A stretch of DNA of 64,000 nt from Domibacillus sp. DTU_2020_1001157_1_SI_ALB_TIR_016 (GTDB lineage Bacteria; Bacillota; Bacilli; Bacillales; Domibacillaceae). The DNA lies in contig NZ_CP135438.1 in the NCBI RefSeq assembly GCF_032341995.1, positions 1-64,000 of the forward strand, in the 5' to 3' direction. Positions 30,061 to 38,818 of this stretch are shown piece after piece (position 1 is the first letter of the stretch; each line of letters begins with the position of its first letter). The translations under genes and the position numbers were made by a program. The notes under the pieces are model-generated. The model ran no database searches. It saw only the letters and a program-made list of their open reading frames with translations, and was not told the origin of the DNA.

Positions 30061-33000
30061 TTAACTTGAAGCTCGATCAAAAAGCGGAAGTCTTACCTCT
30101 ACAGTGGTGCCTTCATTTTCTTTGCTTTTAAAGACGATTGTGCCTTTATGCTGGCGGATAATCCGGAAGCACAGCATTAAGCCTAATCCGGTTCCTTTTT
30201 CTTTATTGCTGTAAAAAGGCTCTCCTAATTTTTGAATGCGGTCTTCTTTAATCCCCATTCCATTATCTACGATGGTGATCAATACATTCGGTCCTTCTAT
30301 AGAAGACCGGATGTGTACCACCCCGCCGTCAGGCATCGCCTCAATACTGTTTTTAAGTAAGTTAATAAATACTTGTTTAATCTGGTTTGGATCACACATA
30401 AATGAAGGAATAAACTGCTTTGTTTCATGCAGAATCTGCACGTTTTGCAAATAGGCCTCAGATCGCAGCAGCGTCTCCACATCTTCTAGTACCTTGTTAA
30501 TATTGATCTTTCGCAATTGAATTTCCTGCGGCTTCGCAAGTGTAAGAAATTCCTTGATAATACACTCCACCCGGTCAAACTCTTCCATAATCACTTTGAA
30601 AAATTCTTCTTTGATCATGCCCTGCTGCAGCAGTTGAACAAACCCTTTAATCGACGTAAGGGGATTTCTTATTTCGTGAGCAACACCAGCAGCCAGCTCG
30701 CCTACTACCGTTAATTTTTCTGACTTTAACAGCAATTCTTCTGCTTTTCTTTTTTCGGTGATATCTCTTCCTACCATAACGACGTGTTCGACGGCTCCGT
30801 TTTCTCCTAGAACAGGCGTGCCGACACATTCTATTAACAGCCAGCGCCCATCAGCGTGTAAAAAACGAAATTCTACCTGCGAAGAATGGTTCGTTTCAAT
30901 AATCTGCTTTACCTCCTGCTGAAAAAACTCAACGTCTTCAGGATGTATTTTTGCGATGGTTTTGTCGCCGCCTAGTTCTTCCTGAGGGTAACCTAGAACC
31001 GTTGTATGTGAAGGAGAAGTGTATACAACGTGCCCGCTGCTGTCTAACAGACAAATCAGATCGGTCATGTTATCGGCGATCAGCCGGTATTTTTCTTCGC
31101 TTTCCTGCAGCGCTTCTTCAACTTGTTTTCGGTCAGTGATATCGACCGCTGAACCAATGACCTCTACGACTTTTCCGCCTTTCTTGACGGGGCATAAAAC
31201 GCTAAGGTAATCAATCCCATTGATCATGCTTTCATACGTAACAACCTCTTCTTCCTCCCAGGCCCGTCGGTATGATTTTTCTTTGTCTGCCGCAGCCTTT
31301 GGAGGCATAAAATCATACAATACCTTTCCAACTACTTGAGAAGGCGTCAACCCCATCCGGTACAGCAGTTCTCCATCACATAATGTATGAATAAACTGGT
31401 CATGAATTTTTTTAAATTTAAAGGTCATTCCTTGCTGAAGACGAATGGTCTCCTGCATTTCCTGCTTTGCTCTGTCTAATAACTCCCGGACCCACATGCG
31501 TTCATTTACATCTTCAGGAAGCCCGTGCTTTTTCATCAGCTGCTGGACTTTTGAAAAGGTATTTTCTATTTCATCAGCTGGCAAAGGCGGGCTGAAGAAA
31601 TATCCCTGGCCTTCATCGCATAAGTGCTGCTGTAAAAACAGCAGCTGCTCCTCTGTCTCAATCCCCTCAGCGATTACATTTAATTTTAAATTGTGGGCCA
31701 TTAAAATAATATTTTTTACGATGGCTTCTTCATCCGGGTTATGACGAAGTTCTCTAATAAACGACTGGTCAATCTTTAACGTATCAACCGGAAACTGCTT
31801 TAAATAATGAAGTGAGCTGAATTCTGTCCCGAAGTCATCCATACTGATCTGCACGCCTAAATTTTTAAGCTGCTTTAATGCTGACAGAATTCGGTCAGCG
31901 TCTTCCGAGATACTTCCAATAATTTCAAGCTCTAAGTAACGGGGCTCAAGCTCGGTTTCCTGCAAAACGCCTGCCACAGTAGCAGCGAAATCCGGCTGTA
32001 TCAGCTGCCTGACGGATAAATTAACGGCTATCACCGTTAAATAACCTTTTTGGTGCCATTGTTTATTTTGTTTGCATGCATGATATAAAGCCCATTTTCC
32101 AATTGGAATAATTAATCCGGTTTCCTCAGCGAAAGGAATGAAGGAAGCGGGCGGCAGCAACCCCCAATCCGGATGTTTCCAGCGAAGAAGCGCTTCAAAC
32201 CCTACAATATTTCCCGTTTTCAAGTTTACCTTTGGCTGATAATGCAGGGACAATTCATCACGCTCAATCGCTTTATAAAGGTCTATTTCCATTTTTAATG
32301 GATTTAATTTAAAGCCGCCGTCCTTTGAAAAGTAAAACTTGTAGGTATTTTTCCCTGCTTTTTTTGCTTGACACATCGCCGAGTCAGCATGCTTAATTAA
32401 GTCTTCAGCCGTTTCTCCATCTTCCTTGAATAAGCTGATGCCGATGCTGGCCGATGTAAGAATACGATGATTTTGAATGGTAAAGGGGGCTGAAAGAGCA
32501 TCCAAAATACGCTTTGCCACATTGGAAGCAACCGCCCGGTCCGCATCTCGCAGCACAATAAGAAATTCATCACCGCTCTGGCGGAATATCATATCATTAT
32601 CGTAAATGGAAGATTTTAAGCGAATGGTGACTTCTTTTAAAAGAAGATCTCCTGCTGTATGATCCAATGTGTCATTAACCACCTTGAACCGGTCAAGATT
32701 TAAAAGAAGAACTGCAAAGCTTTTGCTTAGTGCAGACGCTCTCAAAATTTCATCACAAAGGCGTACATGCAGTCCGCTTCGGTTCGGAAGACCCGTTAAA
32801 TAATCATAAAAATCCTCATATTTAATGGACTTCTCAGCATTTACTATCGCTGGGCTTTTTATCCCACTTTGCAACAGTTCACGGTTTCGGCAGACCGGTG
32901 AATCTTTTTCCTCATAATAGAATATATCGGATGTTTCTGGCAGCCCCTTTTCCATAGATTGCAGCGGGCTGCTTGCTTTAGCTGAGAATTTAGGCAACTG

Positions 33001-33771
33001 ATCGCCTTCCGGCTCCTCTTTTCCGACCACCATCACCGTTAATTTTCCATCAAATAAAGCAGGGACTGCTCTTAGCTCAACATACATCGTTTTTCCGTTA
33101 TGCATTCTCACTTTTATGTTACGGGCAGGAGGCTGCTCGCCCTTTACGACTTTATCCAGCTGATCTCTCAAAACTCCTGCTTCTTGCGGCAAAAAGATGG
33201 CTTCGAGCGGTCTTCCTACCAGCTCTTTTGCATGAGAAACTTCCACTGCCTGCAAAGCTGTGTTATTTGCATATACAACGGTTTCTGCTTGGCATAAAAA
33301 AATTGAACTGGAAGACAGCTCAATAAATTGACGATACTGCTCTTCCCATTCGGCCAACTGAAGGTCTGCCTTTTTTTGCTTCGTAATATCGAGAACAATA
33401 CCTGTATATAACACTACTTTTCCATGCTCATCTTTTAAACTATTTGCTGTTTCCTGCACCCATCTCACCGTTCCGTCAGACTGGATAATTCTGTATTCGA
33501 CCGTAGATGGACTGCTAGATAACAATTGTTGCCTGTGACGTTCAACGATAGGGCGATCTTCTGAAAACACAAATTCCTGCCACAGCAAAAGGTTGTTTTC
33601 TAGACCTTTTTGTGAGTATCCATAAAGGCGGGCAGCCTCACTGGAAATCCAAAAAGAAGCATCCTCTACGCTCATATACCAAATGGATAGTTTTAACTCT
33701 TCGAACATCGATTGAAGAAAGGCATGATTCTTATGCATTCCTGCTAGATTGGTAATAAAGTTAGTCTCCAT
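30061..33771 (-). CDS. PAS-PAS-GGDEF-EAL-PAS-PAS-histidine kinase hybrid
   Basis: A 1236-residue soluble signalling protein: PAS (~20-130), PAS (~145-250), GGDEF (~318-480, signature SGDEF at 399-403), EAL (~495-735), PAS (~785-880), PAS (~890-1005), HisKA (~1020-1085, His1032 in GVAHEIRNPL), HATPase (~1125-1232, DNGMG and GTGLGL). EAL residues are mostly kept (EALLRW, VNLSVRQL, MDDFG, TLKIDQS, AEGIET), although ELEIIGS replaces the usual ELEITES. No RxxD inhibition site precedes SGDEF. It seems to join c-di-GMP turnover and phosphotransfer, perhaps as a KinA-E-like kinase. Transcribed singly. Confidence 0.9.
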   Translation of the reverse strand: METNFITNLAGMHKNHAFLQSMFEELKLSIWYMSVEDASFWISSEAARLYGYSQKGLENNLLLWQEFVFSEDRPIVERHRQQLLSSSPSTVEYRIIQSDGTVRWVQETANSLKDEHGKVVLYTGIVLDITKQKKADLQLAEWEEQYRQFIELSSSSIFLCQAETVVYANNTALQAVEVSHAKELVGRPLEAIFLPQEAGVLRDQLDKVVKGEQPPARNIKVRMHNGKTMYVELRAVPALFDGKLTVMVVGKEEPEGDQLPKFSAKASSPLQSMEKGLPETSDIFYYEEKDSPVCRNRELLQSGIKSPAIVNAEKSIKYEDFYDYLTGLPNRSGLHVRLCDEILRASALSKSFAVLLLNLDRFKVVNDTLDHTAGDLLLKEVTIRLKSSIYDNDMIFRQSGDEFLIVLRDADRAVASNVAKRILDALSAPFTIQNHRILTSASIGISLFKEDGETAEDLIKHADSAMCQAKKAGKNTYKFYFSKDGGFKLNPLKMEIDLYKAIERDELSLHYQPKVNLKTGNIVGFEALLRWKHPDWGLLPPASFIPFAEETGLIIPIGKWALYHACKQNKQWHQKGYLTVIAVNLSVRQLIQPDFAATVAGVLQETELEPRYLELEIIGSISEDADRILSALKQLKNLGVQISMDDFGTEFSSLHYLKQFPVDTLKIDQSFIRELRHNPDEEAIVKNIILMAHNLKLNVIAEGIETEEQLLFLQQHLCDEGQGYFFSPPLPADEIENTFSKVQQLMKKHGLPEDVNERMWVRELLDRAKQEMQETIRLQQGMTFKFKKIHDQFIHTLCDGELLYRMGLTPSQVVGKVLYDFMPPKAAADKEKSYRRAWEEEEVVTYESMINGIDYLSVLCPVKKGGKVVEVIGSAVDITDRKQVEEALQESEEKYRLIADNMTDLICLLDSSGHVVYTSPSHTTVLGYPQEELGGDKTIAKIHPEDVEFFQQEVKQIIETNHSSQVEFRFLHADGRWLLIECVGTPVLGENGAVEHVVMVGRDITEKRKAEELLLKSEKLTVVGELAAGVAHEIRNPLTSIKGFVQLLQQGMIKEEFFKVIMEEFDRVECIIKEFLTLAKPQEIQLRKININKVLEDVETLLRSEAYLQNVQILHETKQFIPSFMCDPNQIKQVFINLLKNSIEAMPDGGVVHIRSSIEGPNVLITIVDNGMGIKEDRIQKLGEPFYSNKEKGTGLGLMLCFRIIRQHKGTIVFKSKENEGTTVEVRLPLFDRASS

Positions 33772-33834
33772 TTCTCTTCTCCAATTTATTATTAAATACG
33801 CTCCCTGTTATCAAAAAATTATCTACTTTCTGTC

Positions 33835-33863
33835 ATTATAATCTGATAAGGAAGCGGAAACAA
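33835..33863 (-). promoter_or_regulatory. Sigma-A-type promoter of the hybrid kinase gene
   Basis: On the minus strand TTGTTT (33863-33858), 17 bases, TATAAT (33840-33835), giving a start near 33828 and a leader of about 57 bases. The remaining intergenic DNA to 34117 shows no other clear feature. Confidence 0.55.
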
Positions 33864-34117
33864 TATAAGGTTTTTGTTTTATTTTGTACGGGTTTTATGA
33901 AGTCTTCTTGGCGAATCATCACATAAAAAGCCATATTTTGAAAGTTTTTGTAAAAACAGAGGAATATTAACGAATATTGCAGCTTGCCGGTAACCTTTTC
34001 TTGAGACTTCTTGACGAATGAAGCACTTTTAATAGCCGAAGAAAATGCATTGCACAGCACACAATAATGGAATGTATGTCATAATCTTTAAAAATACATA
34101 TCATACTGGAGGGACCC

Positions 34118-35023
34118 ATGAAAAAGATTCCTTATTCTATTGTCGATGTTTTTTCTCAAGGCCCATACACAGGAAATCAATTGGCTGTTTTTAAAGAAGC
34201 AGAAGACGTTTCCGCTGATGAAATGCAGCAAATCGCCAAAGAAATCAATTTTTCAGAAACAACGTTTATTTTATCGAATACAGAAACGACGGATGGCTAC
34301 AGCGTTAGAATTTTCACTCCGAACGAAGAAATTCCTTTTGCCGGACATCCAACGCTCGGCACAGCTTTTGTGATTAACAAAGAAATGGTCAAAGAACCGG
34401 CAGATTCTATTCTCTTGCAATACAAAAGCGGTCAAATACCCGTTACATTTGATCATAAAAAAGAGATTGTATGGATGAAACAAAATGAACCTTCTTTCGG
34501 AAAAATAATCGATGCAGATCAAATAACAGATATTTTAAATATAGATCCAGCATATATCGATGAGAGATTTCCTATTCAAGAGGTATCTACTGGCCTGCCG
34601 GTTATTATTGTGCCTGTCACCTCTTTGCATGCCATAAAAAACATACACGTAAATCTAGAAAAATACTATCAGCTTATTGAACAAACCGAAGCAAAAGCTA
34701 TTTTGGCGTTTTCCCCGGAAACATACAACGCAGAAAACCATTTAAACGTTCGTGACTTTGCCCCTTATTACGGAATCCCGGAGGATGCTGCTACTGGAAG
34801 TTCAAACGGATGTTTAGCGGCCTATTTAGTTCAATATCGCTACTTTGGCAACGAGGAGATTGATATTCGTGTAGAGCAGGGATACGAAATAAAACGGCCT
34901 TCTTTATTATTTTTAAAAGCAGAAAAAGAAAGGGAAAAAATAAATGTGCAAGTAGGCGGCCAAGTAGTCTCTATCGCAAAAGGGGAATGGTTTTTAAATA
35001 AAAGGGAAAATGACGGCTTATGA
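34118..35023 (+). CDS. PhzF-family isomerase/epimerase
   Basis: A 301-residue protein with the PhzF/DapF-like fold. N-terminal IVDVFSQGPYTGNQLAVF, catalytic Glu in NFSETTFIL (~residue 46), PFAGHPTLGTAFV, and C-terminal EDAATGSSNGCLAAYL are all family hallmarks, and the length is typical. The family includes PhzF of phenazine synthesis, but most Bacillus members have unknown substrates and no phenazine genes are nearby. TGGAGGG precedes the ATG. Monocistronic. Confidence 0.92.
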   Translation: MKKIPYSIVDVFSQGPYTGNQLAVFKEAEDVSADEMQQIAKEINFSETTFILSNTETTDGYSVRIFTPNEEIPFAGHPTLGTAFVINKEMVKEPADSILLQYKSGQIPVTFDHKKEIVWMKQNEPSFGKIIDADQITDILNIDPAYIDERFPIQEVSTGLPVIIVPVTSLHAIKNIHVNLEKYYQLIEQTEAKAILAFSPETYNAENHLNVRDFAPYYGIPEDAATGSSNGCLAAYLVQYRYFGNEEIDIRVEQGYEIKRPSLLFLKAEKEREKINVQVGGQVVSIAKGEWFLNKRENDGL

Positions 35024-35347
35024 ATAAACGTCAGGAATTCGTTTATATCGAGAATTAATTTCCTGCTAACGACGAGTGGGGTTCATTTCCCTCTACCTCG
35101 TACTGCCTTGCTCTGTACTAGAATGTTCCAGAGTGTGCAGCATGGAAACAAAGCAAAAAATTGATTTAAGCATCGTCCATAATATCCGTCAATCACCCAA
35201 TTGCGGTACGAAAAAAATTATCTATCCCTGTCTCTTTGCAGGGTTCTATTTTTTACTCTTTCACATATACATTATATTTGTGAAAAAAGGTTTTTTCATA
35301 GCCTATTACGGGTAATAAAAGGCTTTAGAATAAAGGAGGATCAACTA

Positions 35348-35608
35348 GTGGGCAAAGTAACTCATGTATTAAAATCCGAAGACGTATATTTAATGATTCC
35401 CCCCCTCGAGGGAAGCAGATCTGTTCATACGACGAGTGATATATTGGACTGTACCCATTTTAAATCCCCTGCACATGCTGCTGAATTTTTAAAATACATA
35501 TCTGCTCTGCCAGATGACTTTACAATGAATTCTCAAGTTAATTTTCAAGATGTTACCATTGTGAAAGCTACTTTAAATGTTACTGAAGAACCTATTAATT
35601 TCGATTAA
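35348..35608 (+). CDS. Small conserved-looking protein of unknown function
   Basis: A GTG at 35348 is the start because AAAGGAGG lies 8 bases upstream. The product is 86 residues, soluble and slightly acidic, and was not recognised. It is followed at once by a terminator that includes its stop codon. The 324 bases upstream (35024-35347) contain a weak hairpin around 35224-35245 (ATCCCTG / CAGGGTT, then T-rich) that may end phzF, and otherwise no supported gene. Confidence 0.65.
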   Translation: MGKVTHVLKSEDVYLMIPPLEGSRSVHTTSDILDCTHFKSPAHAAEFLKYISALPDDFTMNSQVNFQDVTIVKATLNVTEEPINFD

Positions 35609-35617
35609 TAGGTTTTT
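35589..35617 (+). terminator. Terminator hairpin
   Basis: The stem AACCTATTAAT / ATTAATAGGTT with a short loop is followed by TTTTTT. It overlaps the end of the 86-residue gene. Confidence 0.85.
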
Positions 35618-35904
35618 TGAGCAAAGAAAAAACATCCCATAGGATGCCTTTAATCGTTATTCTTCACCTTCACGCTTAACTTCTTTCCTTAAACATACCA
35701 GCATGCTCTAATGAAAAACGTGGTTGGGGTTGTGTACCAGAAACATGTCGTATGATGTATGCACACTTTAATTATTGTTTGGTATTGGATTTAATTTGAA
35801 TTATATGCAAACTGTATTTAGTTATAGCGATGAAAGCGTCTTTTTTTTCGTCAGCTTGATCGTATTCATTCCGTTCACACCTGCCCGTTACGAATTTCTG
35901 CTTA
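35618..35904. other. Intergenic DNA with a possible coding relic
   Basis: No intact gene. On the minus strand a short open stretch near 35690-35770 reads ...GTQPQPRFSLEHAGMFKERS before a stop. It has coding character but no start or ribosome site, so it may be the tail of a lost gene. Unidentified. Confidence 0.3.
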
Positions 35905-36465
35905 TTATCCAGCCAGTACCTGATTTTGCTCCCTTGTATCCACTTTAATCCACCAACCCTTATAGCTTTCACTCAACTGCTTTATAAGTGCTGCGCATTT
36001 ATCTTTATAAAGCTTTATTTCATTAAGCACTTCTAGGAACTTCCCTTTGATAAAACTAAAAGCATTTCTTAAAGCTTGTCCGAGGACAGCAAAGCCAGCA
36101 GCTATCATCTTGTTTATTTTTTGTATACCTTGGAGGATCCAATAATGCTTTTGGTTATCAAGAGGCTCTTCTGTCTTTAAAGAAGCCCTCTCAACTAATT
36201 CATCAAACCATTCCCGATCACGAGTCATTAAAGCAAGATCAATCAAAGTGGAATAATCATCTGCTAAATGCTCAATTTCAATCAGTTCAGCTTGCGATTG
36301 ATATAGCATTTTGTATTTCCCTAGATGGAAATGCTGACTACCCTTTTTATCAACCCGTTTTAAAATGCACATTTGAAACGCATCTTGACCATCATATACT
36401 TTGTTTGCGTAGCCAAAATATGTGTGAAAATCAAAGCGGACACAAATCCAATCCCCTTCTCTCAT
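35905..36465 (-). CDS. IDEAL-domain protein with C-terminal helical extension
   Basis: A 186-residue protein. Residues ~1-60 are beta-rich (GDWICVRFDFHTYFGYANKVY). An IDEAL motif, DYSTLIDLALMTRDREWFDELVE, lies at ~70-92. A lysine-rich helical tail follows. The IDEAL domain occurs in short Firmicutes proteins, some of them adaptors. A second IDEAL protein with the same two-part layout lies at 61009-61320. The ATG overlaps the stop of the degraded frame upstream (ATGA). Confidence 0.7.
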   Translation of the reverse strand: MREGDWICVRFDFHTYFGYANKVYDGQDAFQMCILKRVDKKGSQHFHLGKYKMLYQSQAELIEIEHLADDYSTLIDLALMTRDREWFDELVERASLKTEEPLDNQKHYWILQGIQKINKMIAAGFAVLGQALRNAFSFIKGKFLEVLNEIKLYKDKCAALIKQLSESYKGWWIKVDTREQNQVLAG

Positions 36466-36741
36466 GATCCTTCCCCCTTGGAATGGTTTATTTGAAAGCT
36501 TCCCGCTTTTCTTTTTTCCTGCTTACGTTTTTCATATGCGGCAGCATTCTGATTTATACGCTGGGCGGCTGCAATCATTCTTTCTTCTGCCTGCTTTCAC
36601 TTTACATTATCAGCATTTCGAGCTGCTTCCTTTGCTGTTGTTTTATTGTGAAAATAGCCACCTACATAAAGATAAATTTCTGACACTCCTCTGTCCCATT
36701 TCTGCGATATTAATTACCTGATCTTCCATACGAATAAACAT
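36463..36741 (-). pseudogene. Degraded small gene upstream of the IDEAL protein
   Basis: Translation from ATG 36741 gives MFIRMEDQVINIAEMGQ. After a one-base shift near 36695 it continues GVSEIYLYVGGYFHNKTTAKEAARNADNVK, then an in-frame TGA, then KQAEERMIAAAQRINQNAAAYEKRKQEKRK, ending on a TGA that overlaps the next gene's ATG. The coding character and ATGA junction indicate a former operon partner now carrying a frameshift and a stop. Family not recognised. Confidence 0.55.
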
Positions 36742-36753
36742 ATCTTATTCGCC

Positions 36754-36882
36754 CTATTTTTTCTTTGATAACGCTCTCCGTTTGTCTAGGCATGTACATC
36801 CTAACGCTTCATTGGCTGCATTAATTTGGTCTTCAAGCTCTTTATACCGATTAGCCCCACTGACTTGTTCAATACTTACCAT
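36754..36882 (-). CDS. Possible 42-residue ORF or gene fragment
   Basis: Reads MVSIEQVSGANRYKELEDQI and continues to a lysine-rich end. The frame is open a few codons upstream of the ATG, and there is no convincing ribosome site. It may be the C-terminal relic of a larger gene. Not recognised, low certainty. Confidence 0.3.
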   Translation of the reverse strand: MVSIEQVSGANRYKELEDQINAANEALGCTCLDKRRALSKKK

Positions 36883-36948
36883 AGATTTATGAGCAATTTT
36901 TTTAAGAATAAATGAAAATTAAGCTGGAATTTTGGAACGATAAAGCGC

Positions 36949-37024
36949 TATAATAGTGGAGTGAAGTTTAACTGATAGTGTTAAAAGCGATTTCGCGCGG
37001 AATCGCTTGTGCAACATTTCACAA
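36949..37024 (+). promoter_or_regulatory. Promoter and Rex-type redox operator for yjlC-ndh
   Basis: A TATAAT -10 lies at 36949-36954 with a weak -35. At 37007-37024 the 18-bp palindrome TTGTGCAACATTTCACAA matches the Rex operator pattern TTGTGAA-N4-TTCACAA in both outer half-sites. In B. subtilis, Rex represses ndh according to the NADH/NAD+ ratio. The position downstream of the start site, before yjlC, fits a roadblock type of repression. Confidence 0.75.
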
Positions 37025-37084
37025 ACTTTTAGAGATTTGGAGAATATATACATAGCAAACAGCTATGGCAAAGGAGAATGGGTT

Positions 37085-37516
37085 ATGCCAGAAACAATGA
37101 CTCAACCAAAGTCAGAAACATTGACTGTGAGCCAGGAACAATTAGACGTACTTGATCAGCTTTTAAAGCCTGAAGTACAAGAATCATTAACAGTTTTAGT
37201 TGAACATCTTCCTAAATTAACAGAATTGACGACAATTCTAACAAAAACATATGATTTCGCTCAATCTGTTGCAACCGACGAAGTGTTAAAAAATGATACG
37301 GTTAGTGCGGTTACAGAACTTGCAGAACCGGTTACACATACTGTTAAAAACCTTGCGGCTACTGCTATTGAAGCAAAAGACCGTGCAGATGAAAGTAATG
37401 AAGTAATTGGCTTGTTTGGTTTAATGAAAATGCTGAAAGACCCGCAGGCTCAAAAACTATTCCGTTTTGCAAATGCGTTCCTTCAAGTGAGCAACGAGCG
37501 CGCAAATCAAAAATAA
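37085..37516 (+). CDS. yjlC: DUF1641 protein YjlC
   Basis: The start at ATG 37085 follows AAAGGAG at a good distance. The 143-residue product is a helical DUF1641 protein (LTVSQEQLDVLDQLLKPEVQESLTVLVEHLPKLTELTTIL... EVIGLFGLMKMLKDPQAQKLFRFANAFLQ). In B. subtilis the homologous yjlC is co-transcribed with ndh, as here, with a 39-base gap. Its function is unknown, possibly linked to the NADH dehydrogenase. Confidence 0.9.
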   Translation: MPETMTQPKSETLTVSQEQLDVLDQLLKPEVQESLTVLVEHLPKLTELTTILTKTYDFAQSVATDEVLKNDTVSAVTELAEPVTHTVKNLAATAIEAKDRADESNEVIGLFGLMKMLKDPQAQKLFRFANAFLQVSNERANQK

Positions 37517-37555
37517 GTCTTTTACCACTTAATGAGTAAGAATGGAGAATAAACG

Positions 37556-38737
37556 ATGTCAAAACATATTGTGATTTTAGGTGCAGGTTATGGCGGCGTA
37601 CTTTCTGCCCTGACTGTTCGTAAATATTTAAGCAAAAATGAAGCACAAGTAACAGTGGTGAACCAATTCCCTACTCACCAAATTATTACAGAGCTGCACC
37701 GCCTTGCTGGAGGAACACTGAAAGAGCAAGCCATTGCGATTCCATTGAAAAAGCTTTTCAAAGGAAAAGATATTGATCTTAAAATCGCGAAAGTAGAATC
37801 TTTCTCAGTAGATAATAAAGAAGTTAAATTAGCAGACGGCTCTTCCCTATCGTATGATGCGCTTGTGGTAAGCCTTGGAAGCCAGACTGGTTACTTCGGT
37901 ATTCCAGGTCTTGAAGAAAACAGCATGGTGTTAAAATCTGTAGAAGATGCGAACAAAATTTTCAACCATATCGAAGAGCGCATCCGTGCATATGCCGAAA
38001 CGAAAAACGAAGCAGATGCTACAATCGTCATCGGCGGCGGCGGCTTAACAGGCGTCGAGCTTGTTGGTGAAATTGTCGACAACTTCCCGAAAATCGCTAA
38101 ACAATACGGTGTTGATTTCAACGACTTGAAAATCAAGCTTGTAGAAGCGGGTCCGAAGATTCTTCCAGTACTTCCGGATGCTTTAATTGACCGTGCAACG
38201 GAAAGCCTTCAAAAGCGCGGCGTTGAATTCTTGACAGGTCTTCCTGTTACAAAAGTAGAAGGAAACAAAATTGAGCTAAAAGACGGCTCAAGCATTACAG
38301 CAAATACATTCGTTTGGACGGGCGGCGTTGCAGCACTTCCAATCGTGGGTGAATCTGGCCTTGAAGTGGACCGCGGCAAAGCAACGGTTAATGAATTCCT
38401 TCAATCTAAATCCCATGCAGACGTATTTGTAGCAGGCGACAGTGCGGTAGCTTTCCCTGCTGACGGCGGACGCCCTTATGCGCCGACTGCACAAAACGCT
38501 TGGCAAATGGGTGAGCTTGTTGGCTACAACTTGTTCGCTTACCTGACAGGCAAGAAAATGGATACATTCGAACCAGTGAATTCTGGTACGCTTGCCAGCC
38601 TCGGCCGTAAAGATGCTGTTGCCACAATTGGTGCGAACAACACAGCACTTAAAGGACTGCCGGCAACGCTTATGAAAGAAGCAAGTAATGTCCGTTACTT
38701 GTCACACATTAAAGCATTGTACAGCCTGGTTCATTAA
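37556..38737 (+). CDS. ndh: Type II NADH dehydrogenase
   Basis: A 393-residue single-subunit flavoprotein that oxidises NADH with menaquinone without pumping protons. The FAD motif is GAGYGG (residues ~9-14), the NADH motif is VIGGGGLTGVELVGE (~155-169), and FVAGDSAVAFPADGGRPYAPTAQNA (~285-309) is the FAD-contact segment. Amphipathic C-terminal helices should anchor it to the membrane. It is the second gene of the Rex-box-controlled operon and ends at a strong terminator. Confidence 0.95.
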   Translation: MSKHIVILGAGYGGVLSALTVRKYLSKNEAQVTVVNQFPTHQIITELHRLAGGTLKEQAIAIPLKKLFKGKDIDLKIAKVESFSVDNKEVKLADGSSLSYDALVVSLGSQTGYFGIPGLEENSMVLKSVEDANKIFNHIEERIRAYAETKNEADATIVIGGGGLTGVELVGEIVDNFPKIAKQYGVDFNDLKIKLVEAGPKILPVLPDALIDRATESLQKRGVEFLTGLPVTKVEGNKIELKDGSSITANTFVWTGGVAALPIVGESGLEVDRGKATVNEFLQSKSHADVFVAGDSAVAFPADGGRPYAPTAQNAWQMGELVGYNLFAYLTGKKMDTFEPVNSGTLASLGRKDAVATIGANNTALKGLPATLMKEASNVRYLSHIKALYSLVH

Positions 38738-38760
38738 TCAGCCGTTTCGTACAAATAACA

Positions 38761-38793
38761 AAAAGCCCGGAAGAATATTCTTCCGGGCTTTTT
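38761..38793. terminator. Bidirectional terminator
   Basis: A 15-bp stem (AAAAGCCCGGAAGAA / TTCTTCCGGGCTTTT) has T-runs both ways. It is shared by the convergent ndh and mtlD genes. Confidence 0.92.
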
Positions 38794-38818
38794 AACATGG
38801 TCTTTATAAAAAGGTTAC

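Noticed and set aside
33836..34060. 74-residue minus-strand frame upstream of the hybrid kinase
   Set aside because: Overlaps the probable promoter, has no ribosome site and low-complexity sequence.
34118..35023. Phenazine biosynthesis locus
   Set aside because: Only a PhzF-family member is present, with no other phz genes; such proteins are common without phenazines.
35076..35315. 79-residue plus-strand frame between phzF and the 86-residue gene
   Set aside because: No ribosome site and no convincing coding character.
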